Source: Flavobacteriales bacterium (GTDB taxonomy: Bacteria; Bacteroidota; Bacteroidia; Flavobacteriales; PHOS-HE28). Taken from it: a stretch of 35,622 nt of DNA. The position numbers and the translations under genes are program-made. This document shows positions 24,882-33,246 of the stretch, in pieces. How positions within the stretch are numbered: the stretch's first letter is position 1; every line of letters starts with the position of its first letter. Where the stretch lies: NCBI GenBank assembly GCA_008016945.1, contig SSGN01000086.1, positions 1 to 35,622 on the forward strand, written 5' to 3'. The notes below the pieces were generated by a model, which had not been told where the DNA came from, made no database searches, and worked only from the letters and a program-made list of their open reading frames with translations.

Positions 24882-26171
24882 CTATCGGCCCCGGGTGGCA
24901 CAACCGTTCAGCACGTCGGCCATGGCCCGCGCCAGCTCCCGGCGATCGTACCGCTCCATGCCCTGCCCCACGACGGGGGTGGTGGTCCCGAACAGCGCCC
25001 GGATGCGGGCATGGTGGTCCAGACCGGGTGCATAGGGGAACACCGGATGCACATCGCCCAACACACGGGCCACATCGCCCGTGCACGGCCCCACCGCGAG
25101 GATGGGGCGGCCCACGGAGAGGTACTCGTACAACTTGCCCGGCAGGATGCCCGCGCTGTTGGGCGTGTCGTTGATCGGCAGCAGCAGCACCCGTGCACGT
25201 TGCATCTCGCGCATGGCCTCGGCATGGCTCACCCGACCCAGGCGCTCGATGTGGCCACCCAGGCCGGCCGCCGTGGCGCTCTCCACCACGCTGTGGTCCA
25301 CGGGCCCCACGAAGCGCAGTACGAAGGTTTCGCGGAAGGCCGGATCCTGTTGGCCTATGGCGGCCAGGGCCCGCCATAGGCCGGGCAGGTCGCGTGTGGC
25401 GCTCATGGAGCCGATGTGCACCAGGCTGTTCCGCTCATCCAACGCCACGGTCGTCCTCGGCACATCCGCACGATCGAACCCATTGGTGACCACCGCCACG
25501 TTCTTCGCGCCCAGCGCCTCCAAGTCCTTGGCCCAGCTCCAGCTCACGGTGACCACGCGGTCGGCGGTGGTGAGCACCTCGCGTTCCAGCCGGTGGTGCT
25601 TCCGGTCCGCCCAGGTGGTGAGCGCAAGCTGCCCATAGAAATCGATGCCTGTCCACGGGTCGCGGAAGTCGGCGATCCAGGGTAGGCCGGTGGCGCGTTG
25701 CAAGCCCCGTGCGATGAGGTGCATGCTGTGTGGCGGTCCGGTGCTGATGATCGCATCGACCGGGTGCTTCCGCACGTAGTCCTTCAGGTACCGGATGGAT
25801 GGCTTCACCCACCATACGCGTGCGTCGGGAATGAAGAAGTTGCTGCGCACCCACAACGCGATGTCCTCTTTCCAGCCACCGGTGCGCTTCTCGCTGAGGA
25901 AGGCGGTCTGCACCCGCTCGCTCTGTGCACGCCCGGTGAAGCGTTTGTACAGCGAGAAGGGTTCGGTGATCGGGTGCTTCACCACTTCCACAGCGGCACC
26001 CACATCCTTCAACAAACCCGGATCCTCGGCCACCACTTCGGGGTTCTCCGGGGTGTACACCACCGGCTGCCAGCCGAACTCGGGCAGGTACTTGCTCATC
26101 TTCAACCAGCGGTACACCCCGGCCCCTCCGTTCGGCGGCCAGTAGTAGCTGATGATGAGGACGCGCTTCAT
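24882..26171 (-). CDS. Glycosyltransferase, GT4 family
   Basis: The 429-residue protein starts MKRVLIISYYWPPNGGAGVYR, the typical first strand and glycine-rich turn of GT4 proteins related to WbuB-like transferases. Later blocks are IISTGPPHSMHLIARGL, PWIADFRDPW, VVTVSWSWAKDLEALG, the strand VHIGSMSATRDL, and GILPGKLYEYLSVGRPILAVGP with the donor-contact glutamate. The sugar is not identifiable. The ATG at 26171 overlaps the YfhO stop as ATGA, giving translational coupling. It precedes the flippase, consistent with assembly of a lipid-linked oligosaccharide that is then flipped. Confidence 0.87.
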   Translation of the reverse strand: MKRVLIISYYWPPNGGAGVYRWLKMSKYLPEFGWQPVVYTPENPEVVAEDPGLLKDVGAAVEVVKHPITEPFSLYKRFTGRAQSERVQTAFLSEKRTGGWKEDIALWVRSNFFIPDARVWWVKPSIRYLKDYVRKHPVDAIISTGPPHSMHLIARGLQRATGLPWIADFRDPWTGIDFYGQLALTTWADRKHHRLEREVLTTADRVVTVSWSWAKDLEALGAKNVAVVTNGFDRADVPRTTVALDERNSLVHIGSMSATRDLPGLWRALAAIGQQDPAFRETFVLRFVGPVDHSVVESATAAGLGGHIERLGRVSHAEAMREMQRARVLLLPINDTPNSAGILPGKLYEYLSVGRPILAVGPCTGDVARVLGDVHPVFPYAPGLDHHARIRALFGTTTPVVGQGMERYDRRELARAMADVLNGCATRGR

Positions 26172-29017
26172 TCCTTGCGCCAGGCCGAACGCGCTTGGCG
26201 CGCCAAGGCGCCCAGGGCCAGCAGCAGCACCAGGGCACTGGCGGCCATCATGTACGGCCGTGAGGTGTGGAACGGCTTGCTGTGGATGCTGAAGACCACC
26301 TCATGCTCGCCGGCAGGCACCCGCAGGCCGCGCAACACGTGATCCACACGCGCATGCTCCACGGGTTGGCCGTCGAGGGTGGCGTGCCAATCGGGTCCGT
26401 ACCAGATCTCGCTGAACACCACCACGCCACCGGCCTGTGAACGGACCTTGTAGGTGAGCGCGTTGGTCCGGTAGCTGATGAGCTCTGCGCTGGCCGATGG
26501 ATCGGGCGTTACGGGTGCATCGCCGATCACGGAGCGGTACCGCTCATCCACCAACGCGGTGCGCGCGGGATCGAAGTCGCCCAAGGCCATGATCTCGGCA
26601 TCGGCATCCTTCTCCCATTGCACTTGGTCCACGAACCAGGCGGCCCCCATGGCATGCGTGTTCAGGATCGGCGGACGTTCGGGGTTGTACACGATGTAGC
26701 GCGTGTTGAGCATGTTGAGCACGCCCTCCTTGGCCAGCAGGCTATCCACCTGTGCCATCGAGGTGCCGCTCTGCAACAGCCCGCCGATCCGTTGCATGGC
26801 GCCTCCAAGCTGGAACTCGATCAGTTCCTGGTAGCGTTTCAACTTGGCCCCGTGGTAACCGCCGAGGCTGCGGTGGAAGTAGCTCACCTGCGTGCTGTTG
26901 AACGGATTGTTCAGTGAAAGCACGCGATACCCTCCATTGTGGCGGCGCAGGCTCTGGAACCGTGCGGCCAGTTCCTCGTCCGCCTTCAGCACCTTGTTTG
27001 CTCCGCTCTTCGCCTTCTTCTCCTCCTTCAAGCGCGCCACCACGGCTTGGTGCGCCTCTTCGGCCGCGGGGTTCCATTCGGCCTCCAGGATGGCCTTGTC
27101 GCTCGCTGTGGGGGTGAACGGCTTGTTCAGGTCGTCGAGATCGGCCCATTGCACATACCGCCCCTTGTCCTTCTCGTTGTGCATGTAGCGCTTGTCCACC
27201 GTCCACTGGTCGAGCAGCACCAACGCCCCCAGGCCAACGAGGAGCACCGTGCGGCCCACCACTTTGCGGCCGAAGAGGAACAGCAGGATCCCGATGCCCA
27301 GCACGAAGGCGAAGCTGCGCCACACATCGGCGGTGAAGATGCCGATGCGGACCTCCTTCAGCGAATCCACGAACAGGCTGATGCGATCGGCCATTTCCGG
27401 TGAATCCGCCGCTTGTTGGGTGAGCATGGCGCGCTCCTGGTCGCTCACGAAGCTGAAGAGCTTGTCCGGTGCGATCCCGAAGGCGAGGAGCAATACGAGC
27501 ACGGCACCCACACCGATCATCGCGCGCTTCTCCATCACCTTGTCCCAGCCGCCGTTCTTCAGCAGCCGGTCCACGTAGAGGGTGGCCATCACGGACACGG
27601 CCAACGACAATACCACGAGGATCATGGTCACCGAGCGGAACTTGTCGTAGCCGGGCACATGGTCCAGGAAGAAGTCGGTGAGCGGCATGTGGTTGCGGCC
27701 CCAGGAGAGCATGAGGGTGAGCAGCAAGGCGCTGAACAGGGTGTACAGCAGGCTATCGCGCATGAGCACCAGGCCGGCCGCGAGGTAGATGAGGAGCAGC
27801 CCACCAGCGAGGAGCGACGCCTTGATGCCCATGACCTGCACGGCATTGTCCAGCTCGTTGAAGGGTGCCGCATTGGCGATGCCCACCTGGAGCAGGAGCA
27901 GCACCACCGCGCCGGCGATCCACCAACGGTCGCGCCCTTGGGCCTGCAGCAACAACAGGAGCATGAGCACCACGATGATGGCCCCGGCGTATTGCGGGCC
28001 GGCGGTGCTTAGCTGATCACCCCAGTAGCGGTTCATCTGGGCGATGTTCTGCCGCAGGCGTGGGTCGGCCTTGGCCACTTCGGGACCGTTGCCGATCATG
28101 CTGCTGAACCCGCCCTTGGCATCGGGCACCAGGAAGGTGAGCGACTCCTGCTTCCCATAGCTGTACTGCGTCACGTAATCGCGATCGAGACCGGCGGTGC
28201 GCAGCCCTTCGTCCTTCGTGCCATCGGGCAGGATGGTGAGCTCGCTCTTCCCCCTGGTGCTGTACTTGCCGTATTCCACGGTGCTCCACAACATGCCCAG
28301 GTTCGAGACCAGGGCGAGGGCCACGGCCACCACCCCCAGCCCCGAGCGTATGGCGAACTCCGGCAACGCCTTCTCCCGGAACGCACGTACCACTTCGGCA
28401 AGCACGAAGAGCAGCAACAGGAACGCCAGGTAGTAGGTGATCTGCACGTGGTTCACCATCACCTCGAGCCCGAGGAAAAGCGCCAGGAGCGAAGCCCCGG
28501 TCCACTTATCGCCCCGGTAGAGCAGGTACAGCGCCCCGAACACCAGAGGCATGTAGCCGATGGCGTTGGCCTTGCTGGTATGGCCGGCGGGGAGGATCAC
28601 GAAGAAGTAGCTGCTGAAGGCGAAGGCGATGGCCCCCACCACGCTGAGCCACGGATCCACCTTGAGGATGCGCAGGAGCACGTACATGCCCAGCAGGTAC
28701 AGGAACAGGAAGTTGGCCGGACGGGGCAGGAAGCCGTGGAACGCATCGTCCACCACGGAGAGCAGGTTGGCCGTCCACTTCACCATGATCTGGTAGGCCG
28801 GCATGCCACTGAACATGCTGCCGGTCCAGAGCGCTTCCTCGCCGGTGGCGTCGCGGTGCTCGTTGACCTCCTGGGCCATGCCCTTCCATTGCTTGATGTC
28901 GTGCTGGTCCAGACCCTTGCCCTCGAGCACCGGACTGAAATAGGTGAGGCACAGGGCGTAGAACAGGGCGAGCGCCGCGAGTACGGGCACCAGGCGCTTC
29001 CAGGGAATGGTGGACAT
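26168..29017 (-). CDS. YfhO family membrane protein
   Basis: The 949-residue protein has a large hydrophobic N-terminal part (about residues 8-580) with some 11-13 helices. A soluble region of about 300 residues follows, then a C-terminal helix (near residues 918-940) with a basic end. The opening TYFSPVLEGKGLDQHDIKQW and the following WTGSMFSGMPAYQ are typical of the YfhO group in Bacteroidota. Gram-positive YfhO is linked to teichoic acid glycosylation, and the fold resembles GT-C transferases using lipid-linked sugars. A glycosyl-transfer role here is an inference. The start at 29017 is 12 bases after the DUF4834 stop, and its stop overlaps the glycosyltransferase start by four bases, so the four genes form one operon. 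Confidence 0.88.
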   Translation of the reverse strand: MSTIPWKRLVPVLAALALFYALCLTYFSPVLEGKGLDQHDIKQWKGMAQEVNEHRDATGEEALWTGSMFSGMPAYQIMVKWTANLLSVVDDAFHGFLPRPANFLFLYLLGMYVLLRILKVDPWLSVVGAIAFAFSSYFFVILPAGHTSKANAIGYMPLVFGALYLLYRGDKWTGASLLALFLGLEVMVNHVQITYYLAFLLLLFVLAEVVRAFREKALPEFAIRSGLGVVAVALALVSNLGMLWSTVEYGKYSTRGKSELTILPDGTKDEGLRTAGLDRDYVTQYSYGKQESLTFLVPDAKGGFSSMIGNGPEVAKADPRLRQNIAQMNRYWGDQLSTAGPQYAGAIIVVLMLLLLLQAQGRDRWWIAGAVVLLLLQVGIANAAPFNELDNAVQVMGIKASLLAGGLLLIYLAAGLVLMRDSLLYTLFSALLLTLMLSWGRNHMPLTDFFLDHVPGYDKFRSVTMILVVLSLAVSVMATLYVDRLLKNGGWDKVMEKRAMIGVGAVLVLLLAFGIAPDKLFSFVSDQERAMLTQQAADSPEMADRISLFVDSLKEVRIGIFTADVWRSFAFVLGIGILLFLFGRKVVGRTVLLVGLGALVLLDQWTVDKRYMHNEKDKGRYVQWADLDDLNKPFTPTASDKAILEAEWNPAAEEAHQAVVARLKEEKKAKSGANKVLKADEELAARFQSLRRHNGGYRVLSLNNPFNSTQVSYFHRSLGGYHGAKLKRYQELIEFQLGGAMQRIGGLLQSGTSMAQVDSLLAKEGVLNMLNTRYIVYNPERPPILNTHAMGAAWFVDQVQWEKDADAEIMALGDFDPARTALVDERYRSVIGDAPVTPDPSASAELISYRTNALTYKVRSQAGGVVVFSEIWYGPDWHATLDGQPVEHARVDHVLRGLRVPAGEHEVVFSIHSKPFHTSRPYMMAASALVLLLALGALARQARSAWRKE

Positions 29018-29029
29018 GGGGGGTGGGGG

Positions 29030-29272
29030 CTACTTGATCTCCTCGAAATCGGCATCCACGATGGAACCGCTTTGGCGTGTTCGGCCATGGCGTTCATCGG
29101 CTCGTTCGATCCGGACATCGCCACGCGGGCGCTGTGGCGTGTTGGTGGTGTGCGTGGGCGGTGCCTGGTGCGCGCGCTGGTACCGCACGATCAGGCGGAG
29201 CACCCACCAGGCGACCACCAGCACGAGGATGGTGCGCAGGGTGCCGTTGAAGCTGGCTTCGATCAGGGTCAT
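29030..29272 (-). CDS. DUF4834 small membrane protein
   Basis: The 80-residue protein begins MTLIEASFNGTLRTILVLVV, with one membrane helix (about residues 13-33). A hydrophilic tail follows with GDVRIERAD and a final IVDADFEEIK, the acidic ending characteristic of DUF4834. The family is restricted to Bacteroidota and its function is unknown. The frame also opens at 29422, but the extra 50 residues are implausible and run through the hairpins at 29399-29433. The ATG at 29272 directly follows a perfect -7 element. It leads the operon with YfhO 12 bases downstream. Confidence 0.82.
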   Translation of the reverse strand: MTLIEASFNGTLRTILVLVVAWWVLRLIVRYQRAHQAPPTHTTNTPQRPRGDVRIERADERHGRTRQSGSIVDADFEEIK

Positions 29273-29282
29273 GAGAAGCGGC

Positions 29283-29290
29283 CAAAGATA
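29283..29290 (-). promoter_or_regulatory. Perfect TAnnTTTG -7 element for the DUF4834-YfhO operon
   Basis: On the minus strand TATCTTTG (29290-29283) matches the Bacteroidota -7 consensus at every fixed base. It lies ten bases upstream of the ATG at 29272, so the messenger would have a leader of only a few bases. No TTG is seen 17-23 bases upstream. It would drive the four genes from 29272 down to 23362. Confidence 0.55.
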
Positions 29291-29398
29291 GTCCCCGGGC
29301 TTCTGGCCGGGTGCTCGATCACACCAGCATCCGACCTTGCTTTTGCTGAGCCGACATGAAAGGATCGGTCGATCGCTGGGCGCAGGAGCGAGAGTCAG

Positions 29399-29433
29399 CG
29401 AGCGCGGCCGCTCGAACCCCACGCTTTCGCGTG
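29399..29433 (-). terminator. Two adjacent hairpins after the zinc-ribbon gene
   Basis: On the minus strand the stem CACGC/GCGTG with loop GAAA (29433-29420) begins four bases after the stop of the zinc-ribbon gene. It is followed by a stem CGAGCG/CGCTCG (29414-29399). Neither is followed by a T run. They may end the restriction operon transcript, mark the junction between the restriction block and the DUF4834 operon, or belong to a dispersed repeat. Confidence 0.35.
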
Positions 29434-29437
29434 CGGC

Positions 29438-30583
29438 TCAGAAAAGCGGCTCCCTCCCGATCTGCCTGCAGTATTGGTTCACCTTGTTCACGGTGGCGAG
29501 GAACGGACCTTGCTTGCTCTGGAACGCATAGTGGGGATCCTGGACGGACTTGTACAGATCGTGATAGTCCAGGAATGCCGAGCGGAACTCGGATCGTTCG
29601 AAGATGGCATCGAGGCGGCCCCACTGCTGCTGAAAGACCAGATGGGTCAGGTACAATTCCACGACCTCCCGTCGCTTATCCACCCAGAGGTTGGTGTGGA
29701 GCAGGAATTCCGGTTGGATGCGATCGGCGATCGCGAACTCCTTGTTCCAAACGCATGCGGTGGCAATGCTGCTCAGAACAAAGGCCCGTTGCTCCGATAT
29801 GTCCTTCAATTCCGCGAGGCTGTATTCACGGTCCGTGCAGTCCATGGCCCACCAACGCGCATGTGCCAGATGGGCGGCGGCAAGCGCTCCTGCCGGGTCT
29901 TGCCCGGTCTTTATGGCATCCAAGAGAACGGGTACGGGGTCATGCGCTTCCGGGTCGGCTCCCGCGAACTTGGAGTAGATCGCCGTTCCCGTTCGTTCCG
30001 CATCGATGGCCGCGGAACGGAGGGGGGCATCCGGTGCATTTTGATCAAATTCCAGGAAGTACCAATCCATGATGTTCAGGTACTCCATCCGCGTGGTATC
30101 CACCATGCCGAAGAGCGCACCCTCCTGGTAGAACTTCGCATATCGCCAGGCCTGAATGGTCTTATCCGCATCCAGTTGCCAAACCTCATCGGGATGCTTG
30201 AAAAGGTCGTCCAGCATGTTCACCACGCTCAACTTGGCCTCGTCCACTATGCAATGGTCAAAGACCTTGCGGGGCAGGAAGACAACACCTCCGAGATGGT
30301 TGGTCAAGATCTTGTCCGGTCGATGCCCCACCTGGGCATTCTCTTGTTCCTTTCTGCTCTGCTCAGTCTGCTCGGTCTCTGGATGAAGGATCCTCTGGAT
30401 GGAGGCTTTGGTGTGGTCCTTCCGGGAACGAAGCCCGAAGGATGGTTCCACGCGTGCGATCGATCGGAAACAGTTGCGGCATACCCGCTCGCCGTCCTTC
30501 AGATAGCCAGCTCCGAAGTTCGGCGAGTTCCAGAAGGTCAATGGTGTACCGCATCCCGCGCACTCTTCCTGCTGTTTGGCCAT
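29438..30583 (-). CDS. Zinc-ribbon protein of unknown function in the R-M operon
   Basis: The 381-residue protein starts MAKQQEECAGCGTPLTFW and has two CxxC pairs (C8/C11 and C35/C38, the second in VCRNC) separated by LKDGER. This is the pattern of a small zinc ribbon such as DUF4428. The remaining 320 residues are mostly helical by appearance, with no hydrophobic segment and no recognised catalytic motif. Tryptophan and tyrosine are frequent. I do not recognise the main domain. The ATG at 30583 lies 32 bases after the res stop, so it is probably the fourth gene of the operon. The longer open frame upstream is a shadow of res. A hand count of one 60-base row gives 55% GC, lower than the neighbouring genes, suggesting a transferred origin. 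A DNA- or RNA-binding accessory role would be a guess. Confidence 0.65.
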   Translation of the reverse strand: MAKQQEECAGCGTPLTFWNSPNFGAGYLKDGERVCRNCFRSIARVEPSFGLRSRKDHTKASIQRILHPETEQTEQSRKEQENAQVGHRPDKILTNHLGGVVFLPRKVFDHCIVDEAKLSVVNMLDDLFKHPDEVWQLDADKTIQAWRYAKFYQEGALFGMVDTTRMEYLNIMDWYFLEFDQNAPDAPLRSAAIDAERTGTAIYSKFAGADPEAHDPVPVLLDAIKTGQDPAGALAAAHLAHARWWAMDCTDREYSLAELKDISEQRAFVLSSIATACVWNKEFAIADRIQPEFLLHTNLWVDKRREVVELYLTHLVFQQQWGRLDAIFERSEFRSAFLDYHDLYKSVQDPHYAFQSKQGPFLATVNKVNQYCRQIGREPLF

Positions 30584-30615
30584 GGTGAAGGTCCTTGTTC
30601 TGGTTCTTGTGATCG

Positions 30616-33246
30616 TTACCCCACCTCCCCCACCAAGCGCTTCGCATCCGCCAAGGTGTACGCCCCCTCCACGCGGTTCTGGTCGAAGACCATGAAGTAG
30701 CGGACGTGGGGACCGCACTGGTCCTGCCAGATCTTGCCCAGGCGGGCTTTGGCGGCGCTGTCGCTGTTGTCGCGGTCGTCGCCCTTGGTCTCCAGCACGA
30801 TCACCTTGCCGCTCTTGGTGAGCAGGATGAAGTCCGGGTAGTGGTTGTTGCTGTAGCCGTTGATGGAGAAGCCTTTGCCCCGGCCCAGGTTGCGGTGCCA
30901 GCAGGCGATGTTGGAGAGGCCGCCCAGTTCGCTGATGGCGCGGGCTTCGAAGTTGTTCATCTCGCCTTCGCGTTCGTAGAGGCTGTTGGCGATGCTGGGG
31001 CCCAGACGGCCGGGCACGAGCTTCTCGGAGAAGCGCCACTGCGGCTCGGTGCGCAGCTTGCCCACTTGCAACATTTCCTTGAAACGCTGCTCGGCATAGG
31101 CATCGGCGAGGCCCTGCACCTTGCGGCGGATGCGGCTGGTATAGGCCAGCGGGCGTTGCAACACATCGTGCAACTGCTCGGTGCTGAACTGCTCCAGCAA
31201 CCGCACCACGTACCGCTTCAGTTCCTGGTCGGCGATGGGCCACATGTCGCCGATGCGGGCCAGCACCTGGTCGGCCACGTCGTTCAGGCGGGCCTCGGCG
31301 GGCTTGGCCAGGATGTACGCCATCACCGGCTCGCGTACCTCGCTTTGCAGGATCTTCCTAAAAGCCGGGTTCACCTGCCCGCCCGTGGTGCCTTCGAGGT
31401 CCACCGCGTAGAGTTCGCTCTCTATGCTCTCCCAATCGATCTCGGTGTTCTGGGCGCTCAGGCGGAAGTCCTTGAGCAAGGGTTCCTGGCTCAGTTCGTC
31501 CCACGAGGCTTCGTCGCCGGTGAAGATGTTGCCGGGCACCTGCACCACGAAGCGCGGCAGCCTGATGCCCTTGGCCAGCGCGGCCACATCGTCGCGCATG
31601 CTGTAGCGGTACACCTGGTCGCCCATTTCCTGCAAGATCGGGTCTTCGGGGTCATCGGCCGCGCGTTGCACCTCGGCCTCCAGCTCGGCGTTCCGGGCCA
31701 GGGCCTGTTGTTCAATGGCGCTCACATCCGGCGTGGCGGGGGGTGCGGCGGTGGCCGCGTTGAAGGTGAGGGGCCGCAGGTCCAGGTCATCGGCCGGTGC
31801 CTCGTTGCCGAGCAAGTCGGTCTGCACGGCCGCCAGCTTGTCCTGTTCTTTCTCAACCTCGGTGCGCGTGTCCACGGCGCGGTAGTCCTTGTCGCTGAAA
31901 CCGCTTTCCTGCAAGGCCTTCACGATGCCCTGCAGGGTGTCCTGGAACTTGGCGCTGGCCGTGAGCACGTAGCTCATGTTGAGCATGGGGTTGCTGTGGC
32001 GCATCACGAAGGGCTGGCGTAGCACACGCCCCAGGATCTGTTCCACATCCACCGCGCTGCTCTTGTCCGCCAGGGATGCCAGGATGTACGCGTAGGGACA
32101 GTCCCAGCCTTCCTTCAGCGCATTGATGGTGATGATGTACTTCACCGGACAGTCCGGCGCCATCAGGTCCACGCCCTTCAGTTCATCCTTGTCGGCGGTC
32201 TTGATCCTGATCTCCGCTTCGGGGATGCCCGCCTGCATCAGCAGGTGCTTCACCTTCTCGAAGGTGACGTTCTCCTCGCCGGTGCGGGGTTGCGCCTGGA
32301 AGAGCACGATGGGGCGTATGCGTTTGCCGCCGGCCTGGTGCTCCTGATCCGCGATGGCTTGCAGGCGTTGGCGCAGGTGCAAGGCGTTCTCGATCACCTC
32401 GTGCCGGTGGTGCTGGTTGTACACGATCACCGGCAGCTTCACCATGTGCTCTTTCTTCAGCTCCAGTGCGGGCACCAGGCCGATGATGTTGCTGTTCTGC
32501 TTGGGCGTGGCGGTGAGGTCCAGTACGAAGCTGGGGTTGAGGTCCTTGAGCATGTCCACGCTCAGGTCGCTCTCGGCGTTGTGGCTCTCGTCCACCACCA
32601 CCACGGGGTTCAGGTGGCGGATCACGTTGATAAGCGCCGTGTCGTCCGTGCCGGGTTTGATGTGCGCCGTGTCGTTGCCGTACAGTTCGCGGAAACCGGC
32701 CAGCTGCCCGTTCTCCTGGAACACCTTGCGGTCCTCTTTGCGGCGGGCGCGCAGACTGGCGAAGCTCATCACGATGATGCTGAGCTGTTCCTGTACGCTG
32801 GTGGGGCTGAACCCGGCTCCCATGAGCAGCTGGTCCTTCTCGTACACCTCCACCCGGTTGCGGAAGAGCTGGTTGAGCTTCTGGCGGTAGGGATGCTCCG
32901 GATCGCTGAGGGTGCGTACCGTTTGCTGCAGCAGGTTGCTCCAGGGCACCAGCCACACCACGGCGCGCGGCGCGCTGGGGCCGTAGTGGTCGAAGATGGT
33001 CTTCAGCGCGTTCACCGCGATGAAGGTCTTGCCGCCTGCGGTGGGCACCTTCACGCACAGGTGGATGGCGCCGGGCACGTTGTCCTGGTAGGGCCGCATG
33101 CCTTTGCGGCTGAGCGGGTCGTAGGGCCCTGCCTTTTGCTCCCACCAGCTGTTGTAGGTCCGGGCAGGATCGGCCAGGTGCTGGAAGTGGTCCAGGTACG
33201 AACCCAGGTCGTCGATCACGCGCTGTTGGTAGGGCTTCAGTTCCAT
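30616..33246 (-). CDS. res: Type III restriction enzyme, Res subunit (helicase-nuclease)
   Basis: The 876-residue protein is the ATP-dependent translocase and nuclease of a type III restriction-modification system. It acts with Mod on unmethylated sites. MELKPYQQRVIDDL is the Q-tip-like opening; PTAGGKT at residues 68-74 is the Walker A motif; VVVDESH with D219-E-S-H222 is motif II; DLTATPKQ is motif III; a later GWDCPYAY and QILGRVLRQP are motifs V and VI of superfamily 2 helicases. Near the C-terminus PDFILL with D805, and ETK (E819, K821) after a short beta stretch, form the PD-(D/E)xK nuclease site. The length is slightly below the usual 900-1000. The ATG at 33246 shares one base with the fic stop (TGATG), giving coupling. 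The gene looks intact. Confidence 0.93.
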   Translation of the reverse strand: MELKPYQQRVIDDLGSYLDHFQHLADPARTYNSWWEQKAGPYDPLSRKGMRPYQDNVPGAIHLCVKVPTAGGKTFIAVNALKTIFDHYGPSAPRAVVWLVPWSNLLQQTVRTLSDPEHPYRQKLNQLFRNRVEVYEKDQLLMGAGFSPTSVQEQLSIIVMSFASLRARRKEDRKVFQENGQLAGFRELYGNDTAHIKPGTDDTALINVIRHLNPVVVVDESHNAESDLSVDMLKDLNPSFVLDLTATPKQNSNIIGLVPALELKKEHMVKLPVIVYNQHHRHEVIENALHLRQRLQAIADQEHQAGGKRIRPIVLFQAQPRTGEENVTFEKVKHLLMQAGIPEAEIRIKTADKDELKGVDLMAPDCPVKYIITINALKEGWDCPYAYILASLADKSSAVDVEQILGRVLRQPFVMRHSNPMLNMSYVLTASAKFQDTLQGIVKALQESGFSDKDYRAVDTRTEVEKEQDKLAAVQTDLLGNEAPADDLDLRPLTFNAATAAPPATPDVSAIEQQALARNAELEAEVQRAADDPEDPILQEMGDQVYRYSMRDDVAALAKGIRLPRFVVQVPGNIFTGDEASWDELSQEPLLKDFRLSAQNTEIDWESIESELYAVDLEGTTGGQVNPAFRKILQSEVREPVMAYILAKPAEARLNDVADQVLARIGDMWPIADQELKRYVVRLLEQFSTEQLHDVLQRPLAYTSRIRRKVQGLADAYAEQRFKEMLQVGKLRTEPQWRFSEKLVPGRLGPSIANSLYEREGEMNNFEARAISELGGLSNIACWHRNLGRGKGFSINGYSNNHYPDFILLTKSGKVIVLETKGDDRDNSDSAAKARLGKIWQDQCGPHVRYFMVFDQNRVEGAYTLADAKRLVGEVG

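Noticed and set aside
24859..25377. N-terminal extension of the second flippase frame
   Set aside because: Lies wholly in the preceding glycosyltransferase in another frame and has no family similarity; start set at 24858.
29390..29440. tRNA-like 3' end (TCGAACCCC near hairpins)
   Set aside because: No cloverleaf could be drawn; no anticodon or acceptor stem fits.
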